In this document: positions 8,401 to 16,860 of the stretch, in pieces
How positions within the stretch are numbered: position 1 is the first letter of the stretch
How the letters are laid out: each line of letters starts with the position of its first letter
From: Undaria pinnatifida
Taxonomy: Eukaryota; Sar; Phaeophyceae; Laminariales; Alariaceae
Assembly: GCA_012845835.1 (NCBI GenBank)
Contig: JABAKD010000009.1
Location: forward strand, 14,416,274-14,480,273
DNA length: 64,000 nt
Direction of reading: 5' to 3'
Notes under the pieces: generated by a model
What the model was told of the DNA's origin: nothing
Seen by the model: only the letters and a program-made list of their open reading frames with translations
Database searches by the model: none
Made by a program: the position numbers and the translations under genes

Positions 8401-11208
8401 CGTCTGAAGAAGGCCGGGTGAGAATGAAGGCGGTGGGAGGGAGGGGGGGGGGGTAATCATCGTACGGTGCATGGTCGTAATCCGTAGGACCATGGAAACC
8501 CTGGCATCCCTACAATGCCGCGAGGGAGCACGCCGGGTTTTTTCACCGACCAGGCAGACATCGCGTGCGCCAAGCGCGAAGCGCCGTCAGGTGTTCGGCG
8601 AGTCGCGTGAAGGGTGCTTTTAGTAGCTGTTTCTGCATGCCCTACGCTGGGGTTGTACTGCGGATGGTGACGTTTTTCCTGAGGCAAACGGGGAGTTTGT
8701 TTTTTTGGAGGGGGGGGGGCGCGCGTGCGCCCCCCCCCGTCCCCACCCACGTCGATCGACGGAGACTGTACAATCGCTGTGCACCGCATGTCGCATTCCG
8801 GGGGGTGTTTTTCTTCTCAAAAAATATACCTGGCGCAAAACACCATATACAAGATTAGAACTGACGATGCATAGTGTACACCTGCTGTAAAACGTGATAC
8901 ATACAACGTTAGAATATTGAGCACGTCCGTCTGTCTGCCCGTCTGTCCGTCTGCCCGCACGCCTGCACTCCGCTCTCCCTCCGTTCTTCGTCGTTGACCC
9001 GCTTCGCTCCCTCTTTCTTACCACCCCCCATCTCCCCCCTCGTTTGCCCCTCTCTCTGCCCACCCCCAACTTCCCGTTTTCCCCACCCGATGGTCCGATA
9101 ATCGATGACCCGATGGCCGTTTGCGACCGCCAGCTTTTGGAGGTGTTTGGTACGGGTACGGCTGCCGTCATTGCACCCGTCCGCTCCATCAAGTACATGG
9201 AGAAAGAAATTCAGGTAGGTGGAAGGACGTGGCACATAGACCAGTATACCTGGTATCTACGGTATGTCTATTACCAGTCTGATCGTGAATTATGAATTGC
9301 AAGGGTATTTTTTGGAGATTCAAGTCAAAAAAGCATAAATTTGTTTTGACGAGCTCGTGAGACAGCACTGTTTCCGCCACCGGACTCGTACATATGACAT
9401 GTTAGGTATTTTACATGTATATTTCCCCGTGTACCATGCACTCTATGGTTTCCTTTTAGCATTAAGAAAAAATGTCTTTGAAACTGCACCAGGTATGAAC
9501 TAATTGAATTTCACCTCCCTCTCTCCTGAACCGTGAAAAATAATCAATTTCTGAATGAATGTACATGAACTAATTTTCGCCACCCACCGCCCCCCCGTTG
9601 TAGACACCTCGATTTGCAAGAGAGAAGTGTGGGAAGGGAACACGAGTTTCGTAAAACAGCTAAAAAACAGTACAGATGACGGCAGCCAAAAAAACAACAA
9701 AAAATTAGTGTCATTAGGATGCTCACAAGTACGACGAGTAATACAGTGCTATAGGAGTGAGTTTCGTAAAACAGCTAAAAAACAGTACAGATGACGGCAG
9801 CCCAAAAAACAACAAAAAATTAGTGTCATTAGGATGCTCACAAGTACGACGAGTAATACAGTGCTAAAGGAGTGCTTATGAGTGGGAATGTACCCACTTG
9901 AAACAATTGGAGGCGTGAGAAAATTGTGATCGCAATCTATATGAAGTAAGGAACGTTCCGAAAAAGAGGTTGCCATCAAATAGCTGAGAGGGCTGTTTGG
10001 AAGAAAATAACAAATGGGCGAGGGCTGGAATAAGGCGAGATAGCGTTGTCGACAAAGTATTAAAGGACCTGGGCGGAAACCAAGAAGAGCTACTGCCAAT
10101 AGAGAAGTTTGGGAGGTTAAAGACAGAAGATAGAATATAGGATTGATGTAAGGGAAAGGCTAGCGCTAGGAAAGAAGGTCAAGATGGAAGAACATTTGAA
10201 GATATATGGAGGTTCGGAGAAGACATGATAATAAAAACGTATTTGCACGGCCCAATGGACCGCGCGAAAACCCTGATACTGCGTTTTCGTGTAGGGGGCC
10301 TGGACGTGCCTAGAAGGCGACAGAGTTACACCAGCAGTCGGGTGGAGGAAGAAGGAGGTGCACAGAGCTGCCCGTGTGGCGACGCAGACGAGAGTAGAGC
10401 CTACGTACCTGGTAGCGGACTGTAGATTGAGGAACGGAAGATGTTAGAGGAGATGAGGAAAGTAGATGGGTGTGACATGGAGAAGTTCGGTACATTGAAT
10501 AGTAGCGAGGAAATAATCGCCATCCTAGGAGACAGATGGTGACCACAGGTGGCCAAAGAGGAAGGGAATAGGATGTAATGTAGTACCAGGTATGTGGAAG
10601 AAACCTACTGAGCGCCCAAATGTTGAGGTGTCTGTTATTTGATAGGAGTAGGAACGGTGTTCCATCTCGAAAGGAATGCGTGGTCAATGATGAAATGACT
10701 ACGGCGAGCATCAAATGTGTACGCCTCCCCCCCACCCTTCTCCTCCTGTCCTCACCTGTCCTCACCCCCACCTGCTTACCTGCCTGCCAATGTGCTCCCT
10801 TCTTTGGCATACCGCTCCGTTCGAGCACATGGGCGACGGATGAAAGCCTGGTAATGATGATCTTGTTGACAACGGCCTATTATCTAGGCGGTTTTTTTTG
10901 TTTTTGTTTGTTTTCGACCTACTAATATCTACCTGGTATCTTGTGGTGTCTTTCGATCAAATATATGATATCAATATCTTCTTTTTTTGGGGGTGTTTTC
11001 GACTTATAATGTTTATATCTATATTTTTCATTGTTTTTTGGTTCGCCCTCGTTTTTTTTTTTTTCCTTTTTCTTCTCGTCTTGTTGCTTGTCTCGTTCAG
11101 GTCCCTAGCGGCTCTAGTATCGGTCCGCTCGCGAAACGGTGCTGGGAGACACTGACAGACATCCAATACGGGAGGGTGGAACACCCTTGGTCCGTGAAAA
11201 TATCGTGA
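1..11208 (+). CDS. BCAT: Branched-chain amino acid aminotransferase, C-terminal 269 codons in 8 exons (5' end off window)
   Basis: This is a PLP-dependent fold-type IV transaminase that interconverts Leu/Ile/Val and their 2-oxo acids with glutamate/2-oxoglutarate. The exons at 6-55, 4131-4215, 5314-5388, 6128-6274, 7911-8046, 8290-8417, 9134-9214 and 11101-11208 join in frame through GT-AG introns into 269 residues plus TGA. Numbering from the first visible codon, I see SLYLRPT (34-40), LSPVGPYY (62-69), the PLP lysine K96 in [18 protein letters not shown] (132-140, class-IV signature), GVTRR (165-169), FGTGTA (212-217) and the C-terminal [13 protein letters not shown] block. The eukaryotic BCAT family is usually about 360-400 residues, so roughly the N-terminal third is missing, with any targeting peptide. 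The human redox CXXC is replaced by AVIAP. The closest family is mitochondrial/cytosolic BCAT; the compartment cannot be told. Confidence 0.93.
6..55 (+). CDS. BCAT: BCAT exon a (first visible)
   Basis: It encodes [16 protein letters not shown] plus two bases of a split Ser codon, and ends at CAG|GTACAC. TGCAG at 1-5 could be a splice acceptor, but the frame stays open to base 1 (Gln), so the true exon start may lie off the window. The family usually shows R-x-x-x-P-x-F/V-D here. Confidence 0.8.
112..215 (-). repeat. Coding-like relic, homologous to 27860-27975
   Basis: Read on the minus strand it is open and gives ...[20 protein letters not shown]..., close to ...AAGKVLREEGLGMRIPGGSA... at 27860-27975. 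Similarity at the peptide level suggests both are fragments of one element-encoded protein. I do not recognise the family. Confidence 0.45.
860..1720 (+). repeat. Copy of the TCGACTG fold-back family
   Basis: The sequence is rich in TCGACTGG/CCAGTCGA words and includes a block from about 1129 (GCCCATCGCATCGCTC) to 1705 (GGCCT) that closely matches 26937-27540 and the reverse complement of 25797-26370. Open frames here are not conserved between copies, so I call it non-coding. Confidence 0.7.
2412..2455 (+). repeat. GCTGTT/GCTGCT microsatellite
   Basis: About seven near-perfect hexanucleotide or trinucleotide units (GCTGTT with two GCTGCT). On the minus strand it reads as poly-Gln, but it lies in an intron. 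Confidence 0.85.
2690..2960 (+). repeat. Dispersed family X, copy 1
   Basis: Closely matches 13000-13255: shared words include CGTATCTCCTGAAATACGGT, GACGTCATCGATCG, GGTATCCTTCCTTGTTGT and GCCATGAAACGTTCGTTCGT. A G-run follows. No coding content is supported. Confidence 0.7.
3067..3300 (+). repeat. 31-35 bp tandem array, TTTTTCGTCATTCTCGAAAAAACGCC
   Basis: Seven imperfect units, each a T-run, CGTCATTCTCG, an A-run and CGCC/CGAC. The unit pairs A-run with T-run, so each can form a hairpin. Single diverged units recur near 12930 and 16625-16660. Confidence 0.85.
3985..4072 (+). mobile_element. 5'-truncated LINE-C 3' end with poly(C) tail
   Basis: It carries the family's 3' sequence (ACGGTGCTCCATCTCGAAAGG ... 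GCAAATGAGTACG) and then a C-run. It matches the 3' ends at 7232, 10650, 23105 and (minus) 57066 and 58285. It ends about 58 bp before the exon-b acceptor. Confidence 0.7.
4131..4215 (+). CDS. BCAT: BCAT exon b
   Basis: Acceptor GGACAG and donor TTC|GTGAGT. It completes the split Ser and encodes [20 protein letters not shown] followed by RPTAISTF. The W-I/V-P and SLY-x-RPT motifs are diagnostic of BCAT. Confidence 0.93.
4226..4455 (+). repeat. 24-bp tandem repeat (CCAGATCSGTTGATTTTTGG), ~9 units
   Basis: The array starts about 10 bp inside the intron after exon b. Units alternate CCAGATCGGTTGAT and CCAGATCCGTTGAT with diverged TTTTTGGA spacers. The 24-bp period keeps both strands open, giving spurious ORFs. 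A C/T-rich tract follows to 4500. Confidence 0.85.
5314..5388 (+). CDS. BCAT: BCAT exon c
   Basis: Acceptor TTGCACAG and donor AAG|GTAATT. Encodes [20 protein letters not shown] then GPYYK (25 codons, phase 0 at both ends). LSPVGPYY is the conserved strand and loop of the PLP domain. Confidence 0.95.
5397..5965 (+). repeat. Imperfect (GGT)n / GTGATA tract, ~570 bp
   Basis: Almost all GGT with interspersed GAT and AGT triplets, starting 9 bp after the exon-c donor. Long poly-Gly, poly-Val, poly-Pro and His/Thr frames over it are artefacts of the triplet period. Confidence 0.95.
6128..6274 (+). CDS. BCAT: BCAT exon d (PLP-lysine exon)
   Basis: Acceptor CCCGACAG and donor CAG|GTGAGA; 49 codons in phase 0. 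Encodes [19 protein letters not shown] then [20 protein letters not shown]. The lysine before AGGNY is the Schiff-base residue by family alignment. Confidence 0.95.
6690..7225 (+). repeat. Dispersed element sharing ~0.5 kb with 48735-49230 (inverted)
   Basis: Shared blocks include CACTGCGTGAG, GGGGAATGATCGCATCACGT, GGCAAGGCACCCACGAGGCA and TCTGGCGTGCTCACACCAGA. The distal part (7066-7225) is also family B. The other copy sits between long inverted repeats (48586-49440), so this is probably a partial copy of that element. Confidence 0.65.
7066..7225 (+). repeat. Family B SINE-like repeat, copy 1
   Basis: Runs from GGCGCTTCGCGCTTGGTGCA through GTCTGCCTGGTTGGTGAAAA and GCGAGGGTCTATGGTCATAC to a C-rich end. 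Eight copies are seen in the window on both strands. Confidence 0.65.
7232..7300 (+). mobile_element. LINE-C 3' end fragment with poly(C)
   Basis: CTCGAAAGGGGAGCGTAGTC ... CATATGAGTACG then ten or more C. Truncated to about 70 bp. Confidence 0.65.
7430..7505 (+). repeat. Purine-rich (AGACAGACAG)n tract
   Basis: Degenerate GACA/GAGA tetranucleotide DNA inside BCAT intron 4. Confidence 0.7.
7669..7895 (+). repeat. (CCCT)n microsatellite ~220 bp
   Basis: Nearly pure CCTC tetranucleotide ending in long C-runs, 15 bp before the exon-e acceptor. It therefore supplies the pyrimidine tract of that acceptor. Confidence 0.95.
7911..8046 (+). CDS. BCAT: BCAT exon e
   Basis: Acceptor TTCACTCAG, donor ACG|GTAAGC. 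Encodes [20 protein letters not shown] then [20 protein letters not shown] and GDILD plus the first base of Gly. Contains the class-IV aminotransferase signature glutamate and Asn. Confidence 0.95.
8290..8417 (+). CDS. BCAT: BCAT exon f
   Basis: Acceptor TTGGCAG, donor CGG|GTGAGA. Encodes (G)[16 protein letters not shown], a linker, then [20 protein letters not shown](R/D)S is the conserved PLP-phosphate-proximal helix start. Confidence 0.94.
8449..8612 (-). repeat. Family B SINE-like repeat, copy 2 (poly(C) tailed on minus strand)
   Basis: A G-run at 8444-8454 is followed by TAATCATCGTACGGTGCATGG and the family body to GGCGAGTCGCGTG. On the minus strand it ends ...GATTACCCCCCC. Confidence 0.65.
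8920..9085 (+). repeat. Pyrimidine-rich tract (CTGTCTGCCCGTCTGTC then CT-rich)
   Basis: Simple-sequence intronic DNA before exon g. No feature beyond the composition. Confidence 0.6.
9134..9214 (+). CDS. BCAT: BCAT exon g
   Basis: Acceptor GACCGCCAG, donor CAG|GTAGGT. Encodes [20 protein letters not shown] then YMEKEIQ. FGTGTA is the conserved phosphate-binding turn; the next positions are A-V-I-A where human BCATs have C-x-x-C. Confidence 0.94.
9644..9873 (+). repeat. Direct tandem duplication, 115-bp unit x2
   Basis: Units at 9644-9758 and 9759-9873 begin GAGTTTCGTAAAACAGC and differ at only a few bases. It lies in BCAT intron 7. Confidence 0.92.
10185..10735 (+). mobile_element. LINE-C: longest copy, C-terminal coding remnant plus 3' end
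   Basis: The plus strand decodes, with stops, to a zinc-knuckle-like [10 protein letters not shown], then [31 protein letters not shown] and [20 protein letters not shown], ending GTGTACGCCTCCCCCCC. C-x-C-G-x-x-x-E-S/T-R is typical of the C-terminal region of non-LTR retrotransposon polyproteins. Copies at 57066 and 58285 share it. The reverse transcriptase is not present here. Confidence 0.65.
11101..11208 (+). CDS. BCAT: BCAT exon h (last)
   Basis: Acceptor TTCAG after a strong T-tract. Encodes [20 protein letters not shown] then [15 protein letters not shown] and TGA. L-x-D-I-Q-Y-G-x-x-x-H-P-W is the family's standard C-terminus, so the stop is authentic. Confidence 0.95.
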   Translation, partial: VPSGSSIGPLAKRCWETLTDIQYGRVEHPWSVKIS

Positions 11209-11544
11209 ACTCAAGGCCACGAAACACTACGTACCTTGGCGACGACTGTTTCCCTCTTGCTCTTGAGTCTGACGTGGAACCCATGAAACGGTGAAAAGTC
11301 CAGCAATTCTAGTTTTTCACGTTCCGCACGTGAGGACTTTCTATGTCCCACGCAACTACTGATTTGGAGAAAACTTAAAGCGCTACCCGAAGAATAATAC
11401 ATCCCATTTTATCCCCTACCTCGTAGGCATGTGTGCAACGAAACAGTTTGCGAAAAACAAGAATAACCTTACAAGGCTAATGAACTAAGGAGCCCCGTCG
11501 TTCGGAAAACGTTTGGGCCCAAGAAGTGCTGCCTCTAGTGCAGC
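11209..11544. other. 3' flank of BCAT, no gene
   Basis: No AATAAA poly(A) signal is close to the stop (an AATAAT lies at 11391-11396). The end of the block (11480-11505) shows family-X-like GGAGCCCCGTCGTTCG. Nothing coding is supported. Confidence 0.5.
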
Positions 11545-11559
11545 AGGCGTTGTGGACCC

Positions 11560-11862
11560 GGGGGGGGGGGGGCGTAATCGTTGTCATGCAAGACTGTGGG
11601 CTTGCCAAGACCAAGAAGAGACCCTCGAATCCCTGCAACGCTGTGGACGGACGGGGCATGTCGGGTTGTCACCGACCAGGCAGGCATTGCTTGCACCAAG
11701 CGCGAAGCGCAGTGAAGACCGGGGGGGGGGGGGGAGCGGTGTAATCGTTGTAATGCATGACCGTAGTCTATCAGGACCAAGAAGAGGCCCTCGAATCTCT
11801 ACAACGCCGTGGACGGACGGAGCATGTCGGGTTTTAACCGACCAGGCAGGCATTGTTTGCAT
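11560..11862 (-). repeat. Two tandem family B copies (3 and 4), each with a G-run at its left end
   Basis: Copies at 11572-11715 and 11738-11862 share GTAATCGTTGT, AAGACCAAGAAGAG and TCGGGTT(G/T)TCACCGACCAG blocks and are each preceded by 11-14 G. On the minus strand each ends GATTACG or GATTACACCG then C-run. Confidence 0.75.
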
Positions 11863-11864
11863 GA

Positions 11865-12985
11865 AAGGGGGGAGAGGGGGGGGGGAAGGGGGCAGCCATG
11901 TTTGTTTTACTTTCTGCAGATGCATTGGCTGAGTCCTGGTTGTCGTCGCCGTTGGATTTGGCCCTCTTTTCCCCCCCTTGGGCGAAGCGGAATCTCGTAA
12001 CCAAAGGTATGTAGACCTGCCATTACCGTGCGCAGGAGAGTTCCAGTCCGAGCTCTTTCGCTGAGCCTGGGCGGGGTGCACCAGTTAATTTCCTGACCCG
12101 ATATTGGCGACGACTGTTTTCTCTCCAATCTTTCTGAACCTGAGGCGCACGCACGACGGGTCGCGAGGGGAGGAAGAGGGGGGGGGATGTTTCATCTACC
12201 CCAACGGTGTAGGAGGAGGCCTTGCTGTTAGTTTGCGTTCCCGCTCTCAACTTGAAAAAAGCTCCCCAGAGTGTTTGTTTGCTAGTAGTCGTCGTCCCAT
12301 TTGTCGGGGTGCAAGCACTGCTGCGTTTTCGGGACCCCCAGCCGCCCCCCACGCCCTGAATATATATACGTGCCACCATTTTTTTTTTTTTTTTTTTTTT
12401 CTTTATATTTTTGGTGGTTATGATGTTTTTGGTGGTTTGTTCGTTTTTTTCTTTTAATTTTTTTTTTTCGTGTTTTCCGTTTCGTGTCTAACAAGCAAAA
12501 GCGTGAAAGCATGGTGAATTGTGGTCGAAATAGCCGGCATGTATTATACGTGCAGGCTTTCCCTTTTGGGATGTGATTTGGCCTGAAATCGCGGGGGTTT
12601 CGCACGTTAAAAAAGCGGGGGAAGAAAAGTCTGGAAAATAAAGAAAAAAACTGAAAAAAAAATTGGCCGTCCATCGCGAAAAAAACGGCAGCTAACACAC
12701 ACCGCACCAACCAGAGCACAAAAACGAGTTCACTTTATGCTTTGGTCTGTACTGGGGGTGCGTGCTGCAACAGAGGTTGCATGCACCACTTTTTTTCTGA
12801 GGTTTCCTCAATTTTGGGAGCTTACGATCTCTCTCCCAAAAAGTGATTGGAGGAAAATAAGACTGCTGCAGGTCAGTGAACGAAAAATCCCATGGCCTAG
12901 ATACACAACCCGAGAATCACGCAAAAAAATGGCGTTTTTTTTTCGTTCCCGCCGATTTTTTTGGTTTAGGAAGGAGTGTCTTGAG
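11865..12985. other. No gene seen; T-rich repeats
   Basis: G-rich 11865-11895, poly(T) 12379-12400 and T-rich 12430-12475. A diverged ACTTTTTTTCTGAGGTTTCCTC motif at 12788 recurs at 14265 and 14750 and belongs to the family-X neighbourhood. Confidence 0.5.
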
Positions 12986-13260
12986 TCATTCAGAAACGTT
13001 TCAGAGTCGTTCTACGGCGGTAGCCCCCCCCCCCCCCAACTTTTCTTTAACGAAAGTTCGCAGCTCCCGATCGTATCTCCTGAAATACGGTCGACACCAC
13101 CGACGTCATCGATCGATAGACTTTATCTTTGCACACAAGAAAATGTAGGGATACTCTCTGTTTCCAATGGTATCCTTCCTTGTTGTATCGAGCTTTAGAG
13201 CAGCCATGAAACGTTCGTTCGTTGAAGGAAAACCGCTGGGTTTGGGGGGGGGCTATAGTA
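12985..13260 (+). repeat. Dispersed family X, copy 2
   Basis: Matches 2690-2960 across about 250 bp, including an internal C-run and terminal G-run. Related but more diverged stretches at 14240-14940 and 16350-16860 carry GCACGCG, TCTGAGGTTTT and GATTCTCG words. Confidence 0.7.
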
Positions 13261-13784
13261 GAACCAGTCTTCAGACGAAAAGTGGTACCTCCATCGTTGC
13301 ACGCGTGAGACAGAAAATCAAGGGTACGGCGGGGGATACCGTCTTTTTTATGCTGCCGGATTTGGGACACTGCCCCGGGTGGCTTCTGTACCTCACTGTG
13401 AAGAAAGTTTTGCGGCGATCTGTTATCTGTTTGGCACAGCGCGTAGCCTAACCGTGTACCAGATGGCGGTGTAATACCTCTTGAAAAAAAAAAAGTCATC
13501 CCACCACGCCGGGGGGTGCAGCAGATTCTAAGAAGTTTTTCTTGAGCTCTCAAGCATGAGGAACAAAATATCTCGCTCGCCCCGAACGAAGCAGGACTTC
13601 GACAAAGACTTTCATTCGTTCGCACGACCCGGTCGCATCAGCATTTTTCTATGCGCTCCAGAAGAGTCCTGAAACGAACAAACTCGGTACGCTCGCGTAA
13701 CATTATCATGCCAGCTCCGATAGTTCCACGCTCTTTGAGGAGCTCAACCGGTCAGAAACGATTGGCCACAAAGAGCGTAATGCC
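13261..13784. other. No gene seen; family-X-related DNA
   Basis: Contains AGACGAAAAGTGGTACCTCC, which recurs near 16385 and 16440, and CCACCACGCCGGGGGGTGCA. Open frames are short and not conserved. Confidence 0.4.
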
Positions 13785-13926
13785 TGCCAGCTAGCGTTGG
13801 GCTGCGAAAGCAACTGAGTTAAATCGACACACACGACACGTATGAAAATACGTGGAAGTGTGGTGAGCTAAAGCTTTATTTTTCCCCATCCGCCGGAGGA
13901 TTAAAAAAAAAAAAAAAAAAAAAAAA
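13785..13926 (+). mobile_element. SINE-A copy 1 (poly(A) tailed)
   Basis: Starts GCCAGCTAGCGTTGGGCTGC, continues GAAAGCAACTGAGT and GTGGTGAGCTAAAGC, and ends CCGGAGGATTA with about 24 A. Four copies in the window share both ends. Confidence 0.8.
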
Positions 13927-14049
13927 CTGCCACCACCGTGGGATGATTAATGAAAAACAAACAAGATTTGAAGACCTCCAAGGGACAGGTGGAGCCCTGT
14001 GTGGGAGGTCACTCGCGCAAGTGAGCTCGACCCACTCAAAGAAGCCCCA

Positions 14050-14125
14050 AAAATGCGAGGGACAATGGTCATGCGACTACGGCCATGCACAAACCGAGGA
14101 CAACCCCCCCTCCCCCCGGCCACTG
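14050..14125 (+). repeat. Family B, copy 5 (truncated)
   Basis: ATGCGAGGGACAATGGTCAT, GCGACTACGGCCATGCACAAA, then a C-rich end. Confidence 0.55.
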
Positions 14126-15131
14126 AGGACACCCGACGGTAGCCTGGGTCGACAAGGTGATTCGAACGTCCCCCCCCCCCGGTTTTTTAGTCATGTACTG
14201 GTCCAGTACGTACGAACCCTTTTGTTTGCTAGACGCATGCTACGACAGAGTGTGCACACACCATTTTTTTTTCTGAGGTTTTCTCACTTTCGGGGGTTAA
14301 GACATGTCGTTCTTAACCCAACAAACTGATTGATTTCGAGAAAAAAAAAAAAAGCTCCTACACCGGATGATGAAATGTCTCATGGCCTCGGTATACATAC
14401 ATCGAGGATCGTGCAAAAAAAAAAAATGGCATGGGTTTCCGACGATAATTTGAGCCATCCAACGGTACGGTAGGGTTGCAGCAGAAAGTCCCTGAGCTCC
14501 TCACACGAGGGAACTCAATATCTCATCCGAAAAATGACTTCAAAGGCATTCGTTCGCATAACCCGACCAACGCTTCTGTGTGCCTTAGTCCAAAAATATA
14601 ATGTACTCGTGAAATTACCTCATTGACCGGCAGTTCCTCACACGAGGAACTCATTCGCCCAGGGACTTTTTTGGCGCAAAAACTGCAACCCGTACCGTGG
14701 AATGACTCCACAGTTTTGGGCGCGTGCTACAACGATAGAGGCGCGCCACTTTTTCTCTGAGGTTTTTCAATTCGGGAGGTTAAGGTATGTCCTTCTTGAC
14801 CGGAAAAAAACTGTTTTTTTTGTTGAGAATGAAGAAAAAAAACTGCTAGCGACTACACCGTCGGATAAAGAAAAGCATGGCCTATGATATAGGTACACAC
14901 AACGAGAATCACGCAAAAGAAAAAAAATAACAAACACTTGTATGGCCTATCGATTCTGACCGTTTTGAGTTACCGTAAACTACACAAGATAACACACCCC
15001 CGGTGATACATTTGAGCGCTTGAAAATATTATCACCGGGTGTGGTATCCTGTGGGGGGTGTGGTATCTTGTGTAGCCCCGGTGATAGAGTGCTGGTCGCG
15101 GCGGCCCCCAGGGGGTGTGATAAACCAGGGG

Positions 15132-15621
15132 GGTTGAAAAATACTCTCCCCGGTATGCCCAGGAAATGAAACGGCTTGGATATTAACAGGTCCGCCGTAT
15201 ATCCGGCCGACCTGCTATCCCGCCGTTTCAGGGGGGGAGAGTGTTATAAGGTATAGTTTGGGTAAGCTATTGGTTAACCAGTTGCAAGTGGTTAAACGGA
15301 CTAATACCCCACTAAGTCGTTAACAAATGGCGTCGTCGGCAGGCCATGGGTTATTTGGGTCGTGGGGTCGATCCCCACCATCCACAATAATAATTATATT
15401 CTTTTCAGATTTTCCCATGTCGAACTTGAAAAATGCTCTTCCTGGTATCCCCAGGGAATGAAACGGCTTGGATAATTGACAGGTCCGCCCGTATATCCGG
15501 CCGACCTGCTATCCCGCCGTTTCAGGGGGAAAGAGTGTTATAAGGCTTAGTTTGGGTAAGCTATTGGTTAACCTTTTGCAAGTGGTCAAAGGGACTAATA
15601 ACCCACTAATACCTTAACAGT
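15132..15621 (+). repeat. Tandem 1.5 copies of the 3' part of the TG...CA element
   Basis: GAAAAATACTCTCCCCGGTAT ... AACGGACTAATACCCCACTA ... TTAACA occurs twice (15133-15331 and 15332-15621). It matches 36370-36656, including the GTCGTGGGGTCGATCCCCACC tRNA-like arm. It is nested in the 14972-16349 element. Confidence 0.7.
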
Positions 15622-15738
15622 ATGATAGCACGTCCGACCACCCACAGGGTACGTTTGGGGGTGTGATAAATGTGGGGGTGTGATAAACCAGGGGGTGTGA
15701 TAGCACGTCCGAACACCCACAGGGTGTGTTTGGCGGTG

Positions 15739-16137
15739 TCATAAATGAGGGGGAGTGATAAACCAGGGGGTGTGATAACCTCCGAACACCCACAGGTCGT
15801 GCTTGGGGGGGGATACCGAAACACTCCTTGTAGAGTTGAGCCGCTGCTGGTGAGGCGATGCAGGGGCTGTCATGTTGGTGCCTGCTGCTGCTGCTGCTGC
15901 TGGTAGATCAGCAGCAGCAGGAGGACTCGTGGCAGGAGTCGCTTGTGTAGGAGAAGTGCGCTGGAGTTGAAAGAACGACGTGATCTGTGGCGCCTGCTGT
16001 ACTGCTGCGGTCGAAGCAGTTCTCGGAGAAGCGGGAGCAATTGCAGAGGCATTCTGCTCCCCCTCAACGTTCATGTTCTTGGAGGTCTCCACACGGGGTG
16101 TTCCCCCCGCACACAGGGTGTGGTGTTGTGTGCCCAC
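15739..16137 (-). other. 133-codon Ala/Ser/Thr/Gln-rich open frame inside the TIR element
   Basis: An uninterrupted minus-strand frame gives a low-complexity peptide with QQAPQITSFFQLQ, which resembles a PCNA-interacting ITSFF motif without the canonical glutamine at position 1. CTG/CAG repeats at 15882-15920 drive part of it. It could be an element-encoded exon or chance; I do not assign a function. Confidence 0.25.
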
Positions 16138-16349
16138 GGGGCAGATGTTTTATGACCCCGGTGGTAGAAAGGAGGGGCCCCGTGAATGTATGCGGCGTAA
16201 CTAAAATTATCACCGGGGTGTGGTATCTTGTGTAGCCCCGGTGGTAAATCGATGGTTGCAAAAATGCGCCCAAAATTATCACCGGGGTGTCGTATTCTGT
16301 GGGGGGTGTGGTATCTAATGTGGGTGTGTTATCTTGTGTAGTTCACGGT

Positions 16350-16860
16350 ATGAGAGAGTGAGCCCCGTCGTTCAGGGAACATTTCAGACGAAAGTAAGTG
16401 ATACCTCTACCGTTGCACGGTGCGTCATTCAGAAACTACTTCAGACGAAAAGTACTACGTCTCTATCGTAGCACACGCGGATGGGGGTAGAGCGCTCTTC
16501 GCCTGAAACGAAACGGTTTACTGAACTGGCAGACCTGCAGGGGGCACTCTGTGTCCCCACCTTTAATTTAACACGGACTTAAGACACTCCTTAACCCAAG
16601 ATCGTCGGAAATATCGAGCCATTTTTTTTTCATTCCTTTTTTTTCTTGCGTGATTCTCGTTTGGTAACACTGTACCTAGGCCAGATGGGGTTTTTCGTGT
16701 CCCGGGGTTCGAGTAATTGTAGTTTTTCCTCCACGTTCATCAGTTTTTTCTTGGGAGGATCATGTCTGAAGCTCCCAAATTTTGAGGAACCTCGGAAAAA
16801 AAAAAGTGGTGCCCCTCCCTCTATCGTAGCGCGCGTTGCCCTATGGCATACAGCGATACA
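16350..16860. repeat. Family-X-related repeats and an isolated TG...CA element fragment
   Basis: 16510-16570 (GGCAGACCTGCAGGGGGCAC ... CCTTTAATTT) matches 36325-36372. 16610-16860 carries TTCTTGCGTGATTCTCG and AATTTTGAGGAACCTCGG, seen in diverged form at 3410 and 12790. No gene. Confidence 0.5.

Larger units (their letters stand above)
14972..16349. mobile_element. 1.4-kb element with ~27-bp terminal inverted repeats
   Basis: The left end CCGTAAACTACACAAGATAA... and right end ...TTATCTTGTGTAGTTCACGG are inverted repeats with one mismatch over about 27 bp, each bounded by TA, which fits a TA target site. Inside are many (sub)terminal copies of TATCACCGGGGTGTGGTATC and GGGGGTGTGATAAACCAGG. No transposase is visible. 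A 490-bp foreign block sits at 15132-15621. Confidence 0.75.
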
